A stretch of DNA of 43,129 bases from Ophiostoma sp. CBS 140.51 (lineage: Eukaryota; Ascomycota; Sordariomycetes; Ophiostomatales; Ophiostomataceae): NCBI GenBank assembly GCA_029298735.1, contig JANSLP010000276.1, positions 1-43,129 of the forward strand, written 5' to 3'. This document shows positions 23,757-33,347 of this stretch, piece by piece (positions within the stretch are counted from its first letter, which is position 1; every line of letters begins with the position of its first letter). Under the pieces are notes generated by a model, which did no database searches, was not told where the DNA came from, and saw only the letters and a list, made by a program, of their open reading frames with translations. A program made the position numbers and the translations under genes.

Positions 23757-25638
23757 ATGTCTGGCACCCAGACTCCCGATATCCGCACGCAGGCGCTCAC
23801 GGCGCCTGTGGATGTGGGCGAGTATCTTTTCACGCGGCTGCGTCAGTTCGGCGTTGACTCCGTCCACGGCGTGCCTGGCGACTACAACCTAGTTGCCCTC
23901 GACTACATTCCCAAATGCGATCTCAAATGGGTCGGCAGCGTCAATGAGCTCAATGCCGCCTACGCAGCTGACGGCTATGCTCGTGTCAAGGGCGTCTCGG
24001 CCCTGGTCACGACGTTTGGTGTCGGCGAATTGTCGGCGCTGAACGGTGTCGCCGGCGCCTACGCCGAACAGGTCCCCGTCGTCCACATTGTCGGCTGTCC
24101 CTCCACCATTTCCCAGCGCCAGGGCATGTTGCTGCACCACACGCTGGGCAACGGCGACTTCAACGTCTTTGCCGACATGAGCAAGCACATCAGCTGCGAG
24201 CTGTCCAAGCTGACCAACCCCAGCGAAATTGCCGACCAGATCGACCACACCTTGCGCCAGTGCTGGCTCCACAGCCGGCCCGTCTACATTATGCTGCCCA
24301 CCGACATGGTCCAGAAGAAGATTGAGGGCGACCGCCTCAAGACCCCGATCCAGCTCGAGGACCACAAGAATGATCCAGAGAGCGAGGACTATGTTGTCGA
24401 CGTTGTTCTCAAGTACCTGCACTCGGCCAAAGACCCCGTCGTCCTCGTGGATGCGTGTGCCATCCGTCACCGCGTGCTCGACGAGGTCCACGAGCTCATT
24501 GAGAAGACCAAGTTGCCGGTGTTTGTCACACCCATGGGCAAGAGCGCCGTCAACGAAGAACACCCGACTTACGGCGGTGTGTATGCTGGCATCAGCTCTC
24601 ACGCCGATGTCATCAAGCGCGTCGAAGGCTCCGACCTGATTCTCAGTATCGGCTCCCTCAAGAGTGACTTTAACACGTCGGGCTTCTCATACCGCACATC
24701 GCAGCTACGCACAATCGACTTCCACAGCACCTATACCGCCGTGCGGTATTCGCAATATCCGGGTGTGGGTATGCGTGGTGTGCTTCGCAAGGTCATCGAC
24801 CGCGTCGACCTCAGTAAGCTGAGCGTCCAGCCCATCGAACACAAGCAGGCCGTCTTGGAGAAGCCAGACGCATCGGGCGCCATCACACAGTCCTGGTTCT
24901 GGCCGAGAATCAGCAGCTTCCTCAAGGAGGACGATGTCGTTGTCACCGAGACGGGTACTGCCAACTTTGGCATCTGGGACACCATGTATCCCAAAGGCGT
25001 CACTGCCCTCAGTCGTACGTACCTACATGAAGAATGAGAGAGGGGGAGAGAGAGAGAGAGAACGGCTTATGGTGTTTTATACTAACAATTCTCACAGAGG
25101 TCCTCTGGGGTAGCATTGGATGGTCTGTCGGTGCCACCCAGGGTGCAGCTCTCGCAGTAAAGGACATGAAGGCCAACCGTCGTACGATTCTCTTTGTCGG
25201 TGATGGCTCTTTCCAGCTCGGTGCCCAGGAGTTGAGCACAATGATCCGCAGCTGTCTCAACCCCATCATGTGAGTCGCCCAGTGCCCCTTCAATCTCCAC
25301 GGACAAGGCTAACGACTCGTTTTATTGTCACCAGTTTCCTCATCTGCAACGACGGCTTCACCATCGAGAGGTTTATCCACGGTATGGATGCTGGTTACAA
25401 CGACATTTCGGCGTGGAAGTTCAAGGACTTGATCGATGTCTTCGGCGGTACCGAGAAGAGTACCGCCAAGTTCCAGGTCAAGTCAGTGTCTGAGCTTGAC
25501 CAACTCCTCGCAGACAAGGATTTCATTGCCGCAAAACGTCTCCAGTTCGTGGAGCTGTACATGCCCAAGGAAGACGCCCCGAAGTCTCTTGTCTTGACAG
25601 CGGAGGCCAGTGCAAAGACAAACTCCAAAGCGGAGTAA
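23757..25638 (+). CDS. PDC1: Pyruvate decarboxylase
   Basis: Thiamine-diphosphate enzyme that converts pyruvate to acetaldehyde and CO2 in fermentation. Exons 23757-25014, 25098-25269 and 25335-25638 give 577 residues, the family's length. Visible motifs: GEYLFTRLRQFGV and VPGDYNL at the N terminus, cofactor-activating Glu in SVNELNAAYAADGYAR (E64), the HH pair in LLHHTLGNGDF (127-128), central domain, then the ThDP/Mg motif GDGS (454-457) with the ligand Asn at 482 (ICNDGFTIER). The residue before this Asn is Cys where many yeast enzymes have Asn; the metal-binding Asn itself is kept. The introns split codons for Gln420 and Ile479 and both rejoin in frame. The first intron carries a GA repeat. 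The gene borders the quinate cluster and converges on its first gene, but has no evident role in it. Confidence 0.96.
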
Positions 25639-25801
25639 GCTAGTCGGTGCATATTGTTGACTTCAAACTTAAATCATTCTTCCATGTTTTTTTTTTCGGC
25701 GTTTTTACCTTTGCTGGTATTCTTTTTCAATCTCACCTTTGTCACATGTCTGGTTTGTAATTCTACGTACAAGTATTGTTTTACTTACTCTTTGGTTTTT
25801 T

Positions 25802-26500
25802 TTACAGAAAAAAGATATGAATATATGTGTGGCGGGGGGGGAGGGGAGAAGAAGAATGAGCAACAGGAAAAGCTGAAGGAGGAGGACAAGGAGGAGGTGT
25901 GACGAACGCCGGGGCATCGATATCGATATCGTCGTGGTCGGATGGGCGTGTCCTGCGCGGCAGGGCATTGAATGCCTCTGTGATGCGAGCATCCAGGCTC
26001 AGCAGGTAGGTTTCTTCGTCTTCCTCGGACTCGGAGACAGCGAGGGCCTTCTGCAACTCCTGCAAGGCTGCGCTCGAGCGCCACGTCTCTAACAAAGAGG
26101 CAGAGGGGGCCAGGACGGCCGCCGACGGAGATACGGCAGCCATCGTCTGTCCGTCGGCGCCGGCACTGTGCTGGAGAACAGACAGGATCAGGCTGTCGGC
26201 ATCGTCGTACGCGGACAGTAGCAGGCCCAGGAGGATCTCCGTGCCGCGCACATAGCCGGTGCGGAGGCCACGCTTCCGGAAGGGATTGTACGAGCAGGGG
26301 CGGTCCATGGCGGTGCAGCGCTGGCAGGAGGGTTGAAGGCCATCGCAGCGCTCTTTGCGGCGGCGGCAGGTGCTGCAGGCGCGCGCGACACGCAGGCGCT
26401 TGCGCGAGCTGGCGTTGTTGTCCCACGGGGGCGACGACAGATCGGCAGCGTCGTGATCGCGGCGACCGGCAGTGGTAGTGGCAGTGCCCTGGGCAATCAT
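25802..26500 (-). CDS. Short QutA/qa-1F-like Zn2Cys6 protein, DNA-binding domain only
   Basis: Single frame, 232 residues from ATG 26500; the frame is open 34 codons further up but without an ATG. The zinc cluster C42-x2-C-x6-C-x6-C-x2-C-x6-C69 is complete and is followed by RKRGLRTGYVRGTEILLGL, the linker typical of the quinate activator QutA/qa-1F, so the DNA-binding half appears intact. Full-length activators of this group are about 800 residues; here the large middle domain is absent. The rest is an acidic patch (SESEEDEE, about 157-163; DHDDIDID, about 188-195) and a low-complexity Pro/Ser tail that ends at a stop 164 bp from the PDC stop codon, leaving no room for missing exons. It is divergent to the repressor gene, as activator and repressor often are in qa/qut clusters. 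It may be a minimal activator, a competitor for operator sites, or a decayed gene. The domain call is firm and the role inferred. Confidence 0.75.
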   Translation of the reverse strand: MIAQGTATTTAGRRDHDAADLSSPPWDNNASSRKRLRVARACSTCRRRKERCDGLQPSCQRCTAMDRPCSYNPFRKRGLRTGYVRGTEILLGLLLSAYDDADSLILSVLQHSAGADGQTMAAVSPSAAVLAPSASLLETWRSSAALQELQKALAVSESEEDEETYLLSLDARITEAFNALPRRTRPSDHDDIDIDAPAFVTPPPCPPPSAFPVAHSSSPLPPRHTYIHIFFL

Positions 26501-26926
26501 GACCAGCAACGCGGCAGTGGCATTCTCCGGGGTGGCGTCAGTGTGTTTCTGGTCCTCGCCCAGGCACAGTGCATAAGAAATATCGTGGTCGTATGGGGTC
26601 AATTCGGGACCAGTGTCGTTCGTTGCGTTTCACAGGGTGGAATTGCCCGTTGCCGGTCTAGATATCCGATTGCTCAGAAAGACAGTAGCCGGGTGTCAAA
26701 GATCCGGGGGCAAACGCGGGGGTGGGTTCGCTTAAAGAGTTTATCCGCGTCCTGTGGATACCATTTTGCCTCCGAAGAATCAATTTAGTAGTAGGATGTA
26801 TTAGTGGCAGCAGTCCTCCGTAACACTGTAATACTCCGTATTGCTCCGTACTACTTGCCTGACTGCCCAAATCGCTGCTCACTGCTCGTTGCATACATCA
26901 CGACAACAGGGCCGTCTACGAGCGCC
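26501..26926. promoter_or_regulatory. Divergent promoter of the QutA-like and QutR-like genes
   Basis: About 430 bp between the two regulator genes. It has three CTCCGTA copies at 26816-26822, 26834-26840 and 26844-26850, and a TTATCC half of the known QutA/qa-1F palindrome (GGATAA-N4-TTATCC) at 26741-26746. No complete palindrome was found by eye. Confidence 0.5.
26816..26850 (+). promoter_or_regulatory. Triple CTCCGTA motif upstream of the repressor gene
   Basis: Three direct copies of CTCCGTA lie within 35 bp, about 80-110 bp before the repressor start codon. The same 7-mer recurs in four other intergenic regions of the cluster. Its function is unknown. Confidence 0.45.
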
Positions 26927-29567
26927 ATGACGCGTACCACACAGCCTTTCCTGGCCCCAAATGCACTCTCAGCGCCGGCCGCCGCCCTCGACAGCAACGA
27001 GGCGTGGGACCAGGATGCGTCGATTCTGTTGTTGGGCATCCGCGGCAGCGGCAAGACGTCGCTGGCGATCCTCGCGGCCAGCTGCATCGATTTTCGGGTT
27101 GTCGATGCAGACCAGCACTTTTACCGCGAGACGGGCCTGCCGCGCGCCGTCTTTGCGTCGCAGCACGGCTTCGAGGAATACCGGCAGCGCGAGCTGGAAC
27201 TGATGCGGTCGCTACTGACGGACAACCCCGTGCGGTGCATCATTGTCTGCGGCCCGGGCTCGGCAGAGGGCACCGGCCAGGAGCTGCTCGCCGCCTTCCG
27301 CAAGCACCACCCCGTGGTCCACATCATACGCGACCCGCAAGAGATTGACCAGTACCTGCGCACCAACGACCTGGCCAAGATTGCCCGGCTGTCGCAGCTC
27401 ATTGCGCCGAGCTATCGCACGCTGTCCAACTTTGAGTTTTACAACCTGTCTGAGCCGGCAGACTCGACGGACCCCACCGACGTTGATAATGCTGCCGGCG
27501 ATGCACACGCGCTGTCGAGGGCACCGCACGTTTCGTACCATCCGTCGCTGGTGCTCAAGCACGTCGAGTACGATTTCCTGCGCCTCATTTACAGCGTCCT
27601 CGACCAGGGACCCTGTCCGTCCGTGCTCAAGGCGCGGCATTGCCTGTCGTTTCTGCCCCCCGAGTCGAAATCGTTTACATACGTGCTGCCTATTGCCTTT
27701 GACCGCGTGCTGGAGATTGCCGCCGACCTCCGCAACACGGACCTCATCGTGGACGCGCTCGAGCTCGTCGTTAGTCTCGACCGGTTTCTTGGCGACGACG
27801 GTACGCTGGACCATGCTGCCGCCACGGCCGTTGCGAAAACCTACTACACGCTGCGCCGCAACGTTCGCCTGCCCATTATTGTGCACGTGCCAGCCCCCGA
27901 CGCAGCCTCCAGCGCAGCAAAGCCCGGCGTGTGGGCGGCGTACCAAGACGTGCTGCGGTACGGACTGCGGCTGGCGCCAGAGTATCTCACACTGGACTTG
28001 CGGTGCGACACACAGGCCGCTCTGGCGCTGACGACGCAGAAACACTCGACTAAGATCATTGGCCACTTCTTTGACGCACACCCGGGGCCCGACGCATGGG
28101 ACTCGCCCGCACGCCTGCGGCTCGTCGACTGTGCGCGGCAGTACGGCTGCAACCTCGTGCGCATCTACCAGCAGGCCACGTCGCCGGCGGACAATGCGGC
28201 CGTGCAGCGCTTCCGGTCGCGTGTGCAGGAGCTTGACCGACGGGGTCCCGATACGGCGCTGCCCCTGATTGCCTACAACACGGGCCGCATGGGCCGCGCG
28301 TCGTGCTTTGTCAACTCGGTGTTGACGCCCGTCACGCACGAGCTCGTGGCCGGGCGGCAGGGCGGTGCTGGCACTGCCGACGACGCGCTGCTGACGGTGC
28401 AGGCGGCGCAGCGCGCGCTGTACGAGTCGTTTACGCTGGATCCGCTGATGTTTGGCATCTTTGGCAACGCCGTCACGGCCGCCATGTCGCCCGTCATGCA
28501 AAACGCGGCCTTTCGGTTCTGCGGCATGCCGCACCACTACCGCACGTTCCAGTCATCGTCGCTCAGCGACATGGAGCATTTTGTGCGCGAGCCAACCTTT
28601 GGCGGCGCCAGCATCAGCGCTCCCTTTAAAAAGGCCATTATCGCCACGCTCGACTACGTCAGCCCCGAAGCCCGCGCCATTGGCGCCGTCAACACGCTGA
28701 TCCCGCTGCGCGCGCCCATGCTGCAGTCGCTCGTCGACGGCAACCGCCAGGGCCCCGTCGTCGCCCTCTTTGGCGACAACACCGACTGGATCGGCATCCA
28801 CTCGTGCATCAACCGCAACCTGTCACCAATTAATGCCGTGCGCCGCCGCACGACGGCCTTAGTGCTTGGCGCCGGCGGCATGGCCCAGGCCGCCGTCTAC
28901 GCGCTGATCCGCCTCGGTGTCAAGACCATTTTCATCTACAACCGCACGCTCACCAACGCCGAGAAACTCGTCCGCCAGTTCAATGGACAGTCGTTTTCCG
29001 TGCACAACATGGACCTCATGGCAGACAACACCGAAGAAGGTCGGCCCGGCACTGATTCCAGCTCCAGCTCCAACTCCAACTCGGGCTCTGGCTCTGTCAC
29101 GCCTCCCATACGCAAGACTGGTCCTGTTGCCGTGTATGCCATGCCGTCCATCGACGAGCCGTGGCCGGCTGGCATTGCGCCGCCTACAATCGTTGTTGCG
29201 TGCATTGCCCGCGTGAGCAAAGACGGCGTGCCCGTGCCCGACATTGTCCTGCCTGAATCGTGGCTGAGTAGCCCCACCGGAGGTGTAGTGGTCGAGGTGA
29301 GACTTCCCTGCTCTCCTTTTTTTCTGCACTTTTGCGAAACGTTTCAATGATGACCATATTGACTTTAAATAGCTGGCGTACAACCCCATTGACACACCTT
29401 TGATTCAACAAGTACGGTCCCTGTCCAGGCAAGGATGGATCCCGGTACATGGCCTCCAGGTTTTGCCAGAACAGGGCTTTGCCCAGTTTGAGCTGTTTAC
29501 CGGACGTAAAGCACCAGAGTTCACCATGCGGGCCGAAGTGAGGAAATGCGCCGAGTCCACGACGTGA
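26927..29567 (+). CDS. qutR: QutR/qa-1S-type quinate pathway repressor
   Basis: Repressor descended from the last three domains of the pentafunctional AROM protein; in Aspergillus and Neurospora it holds the activator inactive until quinate or a pathway intermediate is present. Exons 26927-29296 and 29373-29567 give 854 residues. A shikimate-kinase-like domain carries an intact Walker A, GIRGSGKT (37-44). A type I dehydroquinase-like domain follows. A shikimate-dehydrogenase-like domain (about 500-854) shows ISAPFKK, NTLI, GDNTDW and GAGGMAQAAVYAL, plus a Ser/Asn repeat insert near DSSSSSNSNSGSGS. The dehydroquinase residues are lost: where the enzyme at 31796-32902 has Arg, His and Lys in TIRTK, SYHSW and DIIKL, this protein reads VHVPA, HFFDA and NLVRI. 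The first substrate serine of the dehydrogenase domain is also replaced (VTAAMSP). This fits a sensor rather than an enzyme. The final exon supplies LAYNPIDTPL, normal for the family. Confidence 0.88.
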
Positions 29568-29692
29568 CCTGGCGGGCGGGTGAGACATGTAGAGGCGTTT
29601 TGGTATTTTCTTTACAGGTGCATTTTCATTTTCATTTTCAATTTTTTTTTTCTATTTCTAGTAATGAGATCGATATGTAGTGAATGGACATG

Positions 29693-29698
29693 AATAAA
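29693..29698 (+). terminator. AATAAA poly(A) signal candidate of the repressor gene
   Basis: A canonical hexamer lies 126 bp after the stop codon, downstream of a T-rich stretch. Fungal signals are loose, so this is only suggestive. Confidence 0.4.
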
Positions 29699-29793
29699 AT
29701 ACAGTCTTTTGATTTTGATTTACCAGAGCTCTAAGAACCACACGAGACAACGCAAAGGGCCGATGTCTGACGCAGTAGCCGCTGCACTACCTA

Positions 29794-29800
29794 CTCCGTA
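29794..29800 (+). promoter_or_regulatory. CTCCGTA motif upstream of qutC
   Basis: One copy lies about 170 bp before the qutC start, in the context CTACTCCGTACC. Confidence 0.35.
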
Positions 29801-29967
29801 CCAGCCACTAGAGCTGCTGTCGTCGCAATGCTTCCCCGCACCGGACAAGACCTTAGCCAGGCCTGAGAAACACATCCGCGCCCAAGTACGTATAAGCAAA
29901 CCAATGTTCATGCCCACTGTCTATGCTGACTTAACCGACACCTGGACCAGGAGAGCACACGCACATC

Positions 29968-31023
29968 ATGGCATCCACGACATACAAGCCGGCCATTATG
30001 AGCGCCTCGCTCGGGCGCGCGGCTCAGCATGACTTTGACTACAAAGTGGAGCAGGCGAGCAAGGCCGGGTTCAAGGCCATTGAGATATTTTTTGAAGACC
30101 TGGAAAAGGTCGGACGGGATCTGGTCGCCAAAAACGGCGACAATGCGTCGAACACGGCCGAGCTGACAACGGATCAGCTCCTCGCCGCGGCCAGCCACTG
30201 CTACGACACGTGCCAGAGCAACGGACTCGAGGTGCTGGACCTGCAGCCGTTTCTCTTTTACGAGGGTCTGCTGGACCGCGCGCAGCACGCCCGCCTAATC
30301 GAAAAGATGAAGGTCTGGCTGCAGCTAGCCAAGCGGCTGCACACGACGACGATCCAAATCCCGGCTAATTTTCTTCCGGCCGACCAGCTGACGGGCGACT
30401 TTGACGTCATTGCCGCCGACCTGCGCCTGGTTGCCGACATGGGCGCCGCCGAGACGCCCGCCGTGCGCTACGCCTACGAGAGCCTCTGCTGGAGCACGCA
30501 CGTCGATACCTGGGACAAGGGCTGGGACATTGTGCGCCGCGTCGACCGCCCCAACTTTGGCACGTGCCTCGACACGTTCAACATTGCCGGCCGCGTGTGG
30601 GCGGACCCGACATCGCCTACGGGCAAGGCGCCCAACGCCGACGCGGACCTCAAGGATTCGCTCGAGCGCCTTGTGCGCGACGTCGACTTGAGCAAGGTTT
30701 TTCTCGTCCAGGTCATCGACGCCGAGCGCATGACGACGCCGCTCGTCGCCGGCCATCCGTTCCACATCGAGGGCAACCCGCCGCGTATGAACTGGTCGCG
30801 CCACGCACGGGCATTCATGTACGAGACGGACCGTGGCGCCTACCTGCCCGCCGAGGACGTGGCGCGGGCCATTATCTCTGGGCTGGGCTACAAGGGCTAC
30901 GTGTCCATGGAGCTGTTCTCGCGGACTATGTCGGAGCTGGGCCAACAGGTGCCCGTGGAGCACGCGCGGCGGGGAATCGTTGCGTGGAAGAAGCTCCAGG
31001 AGAGACTGCGCCTCAATGAGTAG
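29968..31023 (+). CDS. qutC: 3-dehydroshikimate dehydratase (QutC/qa-4)
   Basis: Converts 3-dehydroshikimate to protocatechuate, the step that commits quinate carbon to catabolism. Single-exon 351-residue protein, close to the known fungal enzymes in length, with a xylose-isomerase-like TIM barrel. Recognisable parts are the start YKPAIMSASLGRAAQHDFDYKV, then KAGFKAIEIFFEDLE (first metal-site strand), LEVLDLQPFLFYEGLLDR, TTTIQIPANFL, RYAYESLCW, FGTCLDTFNIAGRVWADP, VFLVQVIDAERM and GYVSMELFSRTM. The metal-binding acids and His of the family appear in these blocks (Glu in YESLCW, Asp in CLDTFN, Gln/Asp in VQVIDAE, Glu in SMELF). ATG 29968 begins the family's N-terminal strand; upstream is non-coding. 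It follows the repressor gene on the same strand. Confidence 0.93.
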   Translation: MASTTYKPAIMSASLGRAAQHDFDYKVEQASKAGFKAIEIFFEDLEKVGRDLVAKNGDNASNTAELTTDQLLAAASHCYDTCQSNGLEVLDLQPFLFYEGLLDRAQHARLIEKMKVWLQLAKRLHTTTIQIPANFLPADQLTGDFDVIAADLRLVADMGAAETPAVRYAYESLCWSTHVDTWDKGWDIVRRVDRPNFGTCLDTFNIAGRVWADPTSPTGKAPNADADLKDSLERLVRDVDLSKVFLVQVIDAERMTTPLVAGHPFHIEGNPPRMNWSRHARAFMYETDRGAYLPAEDVARAIISGLGYKGYVSMELFSRTMSELGQQVPVEHARRGIVAWKKLQERLRLNE

Positions 31024-31795
31024 GGAGATGGAAATGTCCGATCAGCACATAGCAAGTATATATCGAATATAAACATGGCTCACAAATATTACAGACAAGA
31101 ATAGAAAGCAAAAAATGACAATTGCCTTTTTGGGACATGCACATGTGCTGTCCCTGCTCTAACCTGCATAGCGGGCGTGCGCACGGGCGCCCTCCTGTGT
31201 CCCCCTACGCTGTGATCTGCTTGTGCCTGTGCTCCCTGTGCCACCTGTGCCACCTGTGCCACCTGTGTCATTTATGCCTTTATGTCTTGTTCATCGCGAG
31301 TCGGCACAGGAACAAAGCCATTTTCAAGGCCATCATCCCGCAGGTTGACGCTTAACTACATCTCAAAACGCCATAGCTAAACGACGACCAACCTTGAGCC
31401 TTTTAATCTCGGTAATTTCAGCACTGAGATAACAGTCGGATTCTTGTCCTGTCTAGTTGAGAGAAAGTAAACGGTCAAAACAGATACACATATATATAAA
31501 ACATGATGTAGTGGCTTTGGACTTCTCAAACAGTTATTCCTAGGACGGAAATAAATTCCAAGTCCACGTTGGTATGTACACGACTAAAGTCAGTTAAAAG
31601 CTACACGTTAAATAATAATAATGCTGTCAGACCAGACCACAGTATTGATGTTCTACGGTAGTACATCTAATGCCACGTAGACCTAACACCCATGCGCATC
31701 CTAATACGACGTTTTGCAGCCCGAGCCCGCATAATTTCTGACCCGATTTAAATAAATCGGCTTATGACGGGACCGAGGTCAAAGTGGAGTCGGTG
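31024..31795. other. Convergent 3' region with a small minisatellite
   Basis: Lies between the stops of qutC (+) and the dehydroquinase gene (-). It is AT-rich from about 31,370 to 31,760, with a 9-bp tandem repeat at 31237-31272. No gene was recognised. Confidence 0.6.
31237..31272. repeat. 9-bp tandem repeat, unit TGTGCCACC
   Basis: Three exact units and one degenerate unit lie in tandem in the 3' region between qutC and the dehydroquinase gene. Confidence 0.8.
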
Positions 31796-32902
31796 TCAAG
31801 GCCACGAAGAGAGACTCGTCAGGATAACGGACACAGGTGCCGGGCGCCCCGTCAAGCGGATAAAGACCTCGCCAACGGCGGTGGCGGCGTCCTCTATTGT
31901 CTTGAGGGCCGTGACGTCCAAAACAGAGCCGGTGGCGCTCGTCTGAACGACGCACGTGTATGGGTAGCCGAGCTCGGCAAAGGCAGCCTCGAGCGCCTGG
32001 GCGGCAACGTTGGCCGTTTGCGCTGTCCCAGTCACGGCATATTGCTGTTTCGGTAGCTGGCCAATGAGATGGCGAGCCTGGTGTACCTGTGCGAGGCTCA
32101 GCTGGCCCGGCGCCGATGGGGAGGGGATCAGTTTGTGTGTGACAAGGGAGATGGGGCTAGTGATGCGCGACAGCTGGCCGTTGGCGCCCATACCGACGGC
32201 GAGCAGTGGCTTGGTGTGTTTGAGACGGTAGTGGCGTACAAAGAGGGACAGATCGGTGCAGTCCTCGATCGTTGCGGACAGGATGCTCAGCTTGATAATG
32301 TCTTTTTTCCAGACGATCAGCATTTTTTATTTTTTTATAGATGATGAAGAAAATGCAGGACTCTTACCTCCAAATGCGTTGGCGGCATCAAACTTGTCCT
32401 TAAGTTCTTGGCTTGTCCACGCCACCTTGCCGGTCCAGCTGTGGTAGGAGGCAACCAGCTTAGAGGCGCCCTTTTTGGCCGAGATAGCACTGAGAAGCGA
32501 CTCGGGCCATTCGACCTCGACGTCAATGTAGGCTACGCCGCTCTCGACGGCGAGCAGCATCAGGTCCAGGGCCTCCTTGGCGGCGTCGTCGGGGAACTTG
32601 CCGCCTTGGGACTTTGTGCGGATGGTGAACAGAATCGGCTTGGGAGACATGGCCTGCAGGGCATGCAGCTGGTCCTTGACGTAGGACAACGGCGGTAAGT
32701 TCACGGTATCCGCCTGCTGGGGCGTAGGGCTGAGCAGGTCCACGCGCAGCTCCCAAACGTCGCCGCCGTAGCCAATTCGCTCTAGGACATCTTTGCCATC
32801 AGTGACGTCGGTAAATGTCAGGGGAATGATAAAGGTCTGTTTGTTGTTGGCGTAGTTGTCAAAGACGACGTCGACGGACGACTGCTGTGCGTTTGGACTC
32901 AT
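31796..32902 (-). CDS. Type I 3-dehydroquinate dehydratase with a decayed shikimate-dehydrogenase-like tail
   Basis: Dehydrates 3-dehydroquinate to 3-dehydroshikimate by a Schiff-base mechanism. Exons 32902-32368 and 32301-31796 give 346 residues. Catalytic features: ELRVD (51-55), substrate Arg in TIRTKSQGGKF (R95), catalytic His in SYHSW (H154), Schiff-base Lys in DIIKLS (K182) and the family ending KPLLAVGMGANGQLSR...APGQLSLAQ. The 66-nt intron has a normal donor (GTAAGA) but an AAG acceptor, and joins G|AC to restore DIIK. After about residue 255 the chain continues as in AROM into a dehydrogenase-like start (QYAVTGTAQ... AAFAELGYPYTC), but the substrate motif is gone and no NAD(P)-binding domain follows. 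The start is ATG 32902. Fungal quinate clusters normally carry a type II enzyme (QutE/qa-2); none is seen in this window, so this enzyme probably fills that role. Confidence 0.88.
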
Positions 32903-33347
32903 ATTAGGCAATGTGTACAGCTTGGATAAATCTGTTGGATGTACCGTTTGGATTTACCGCATGGACACGCTGGTATTCAGATGTCGCCAAAGAACCGTAT
33001 TTATGAGGGGCAAAAGCTAGGCCAAATTGCACCGGCCATGACTTTTACCGGCACGCCAATGTACGAGGCGTGAGCGGTGCGCGGAGAAAAAGTGGAGAAA
33101 CATTGCGGAGAAGTACGGAGAAGCACAGACAAGAAAGGTACAAGAACGGAGAAAGCAGTGGGCAACGAAAATGGGCTCGTGCGATTTCGTAGCGGACAGC
33201 ATTTCATTTACACTATGCGAGTTGGCGCAGGACATGCACCCGGGCCGTCAATCATTAATTCGGCAAGACTGTTCTTCGGCACTGTAGTTGACCTAAACTG
33301 GTTTTATTACTCTGTCCATCTTCGTCTAGCTTGGCTCAAGACACGCT
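32903..33347. promoter_or_regulatory. Dehydroquinase promoter and qutB 3' region
   Basis: Contains a GGATAA half-site of the QutA/qa-1F palindrome at 32924-32929, only 22 bp before the dehydroquinase start, and a TACGGAG (reverse of CTCCGTA) at 33114-33120. Around 33,075-33,170 the + strand is purine-rich. No gene was recognised. Confidence 0.45.
33114..33120 (-). promoter_or_regulatory. CTCCGTA motif upstream of the dehydroquinase gene
   Basis: One copy on the minus strand, about 210 bp before the start codon at 32902, in the same orientation as the gene. Confidence 0.35.

Larger units (their letters stand above)
29568..29967. promoter_or_regulatory. Repressor 3' UTR and qutC promoter
   Basis: The left half is T-rich and carries a poly(A)-signal-like AATAAA at 29693-29698. 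The right half is the qutC upstream region with one CTCCGTA at 29794-29800. No gene was recognised. Confidence 0.5.

Noticed and set aside
22894..23892. Open frame of 332 codons upstream of and overlapping the PDC start
   Set aside because: It is GTG-initiated, low-complexity, without domains, and runs out of frame through the PDC start codon and first exon.
27212..28537. Long minus-strand frame of 441 codons inside the repressor gene
   Set aside because: It is antisense to a clearly identified protein and has the Arg/His/Gln-rich composition of a GC-driven shadow frame.
31237..31272. Tandem repeat considered as a CRISPR-like array
   Set aside because: The units are only 9 bp, directly abutting and without spacers; the genome is fungal.
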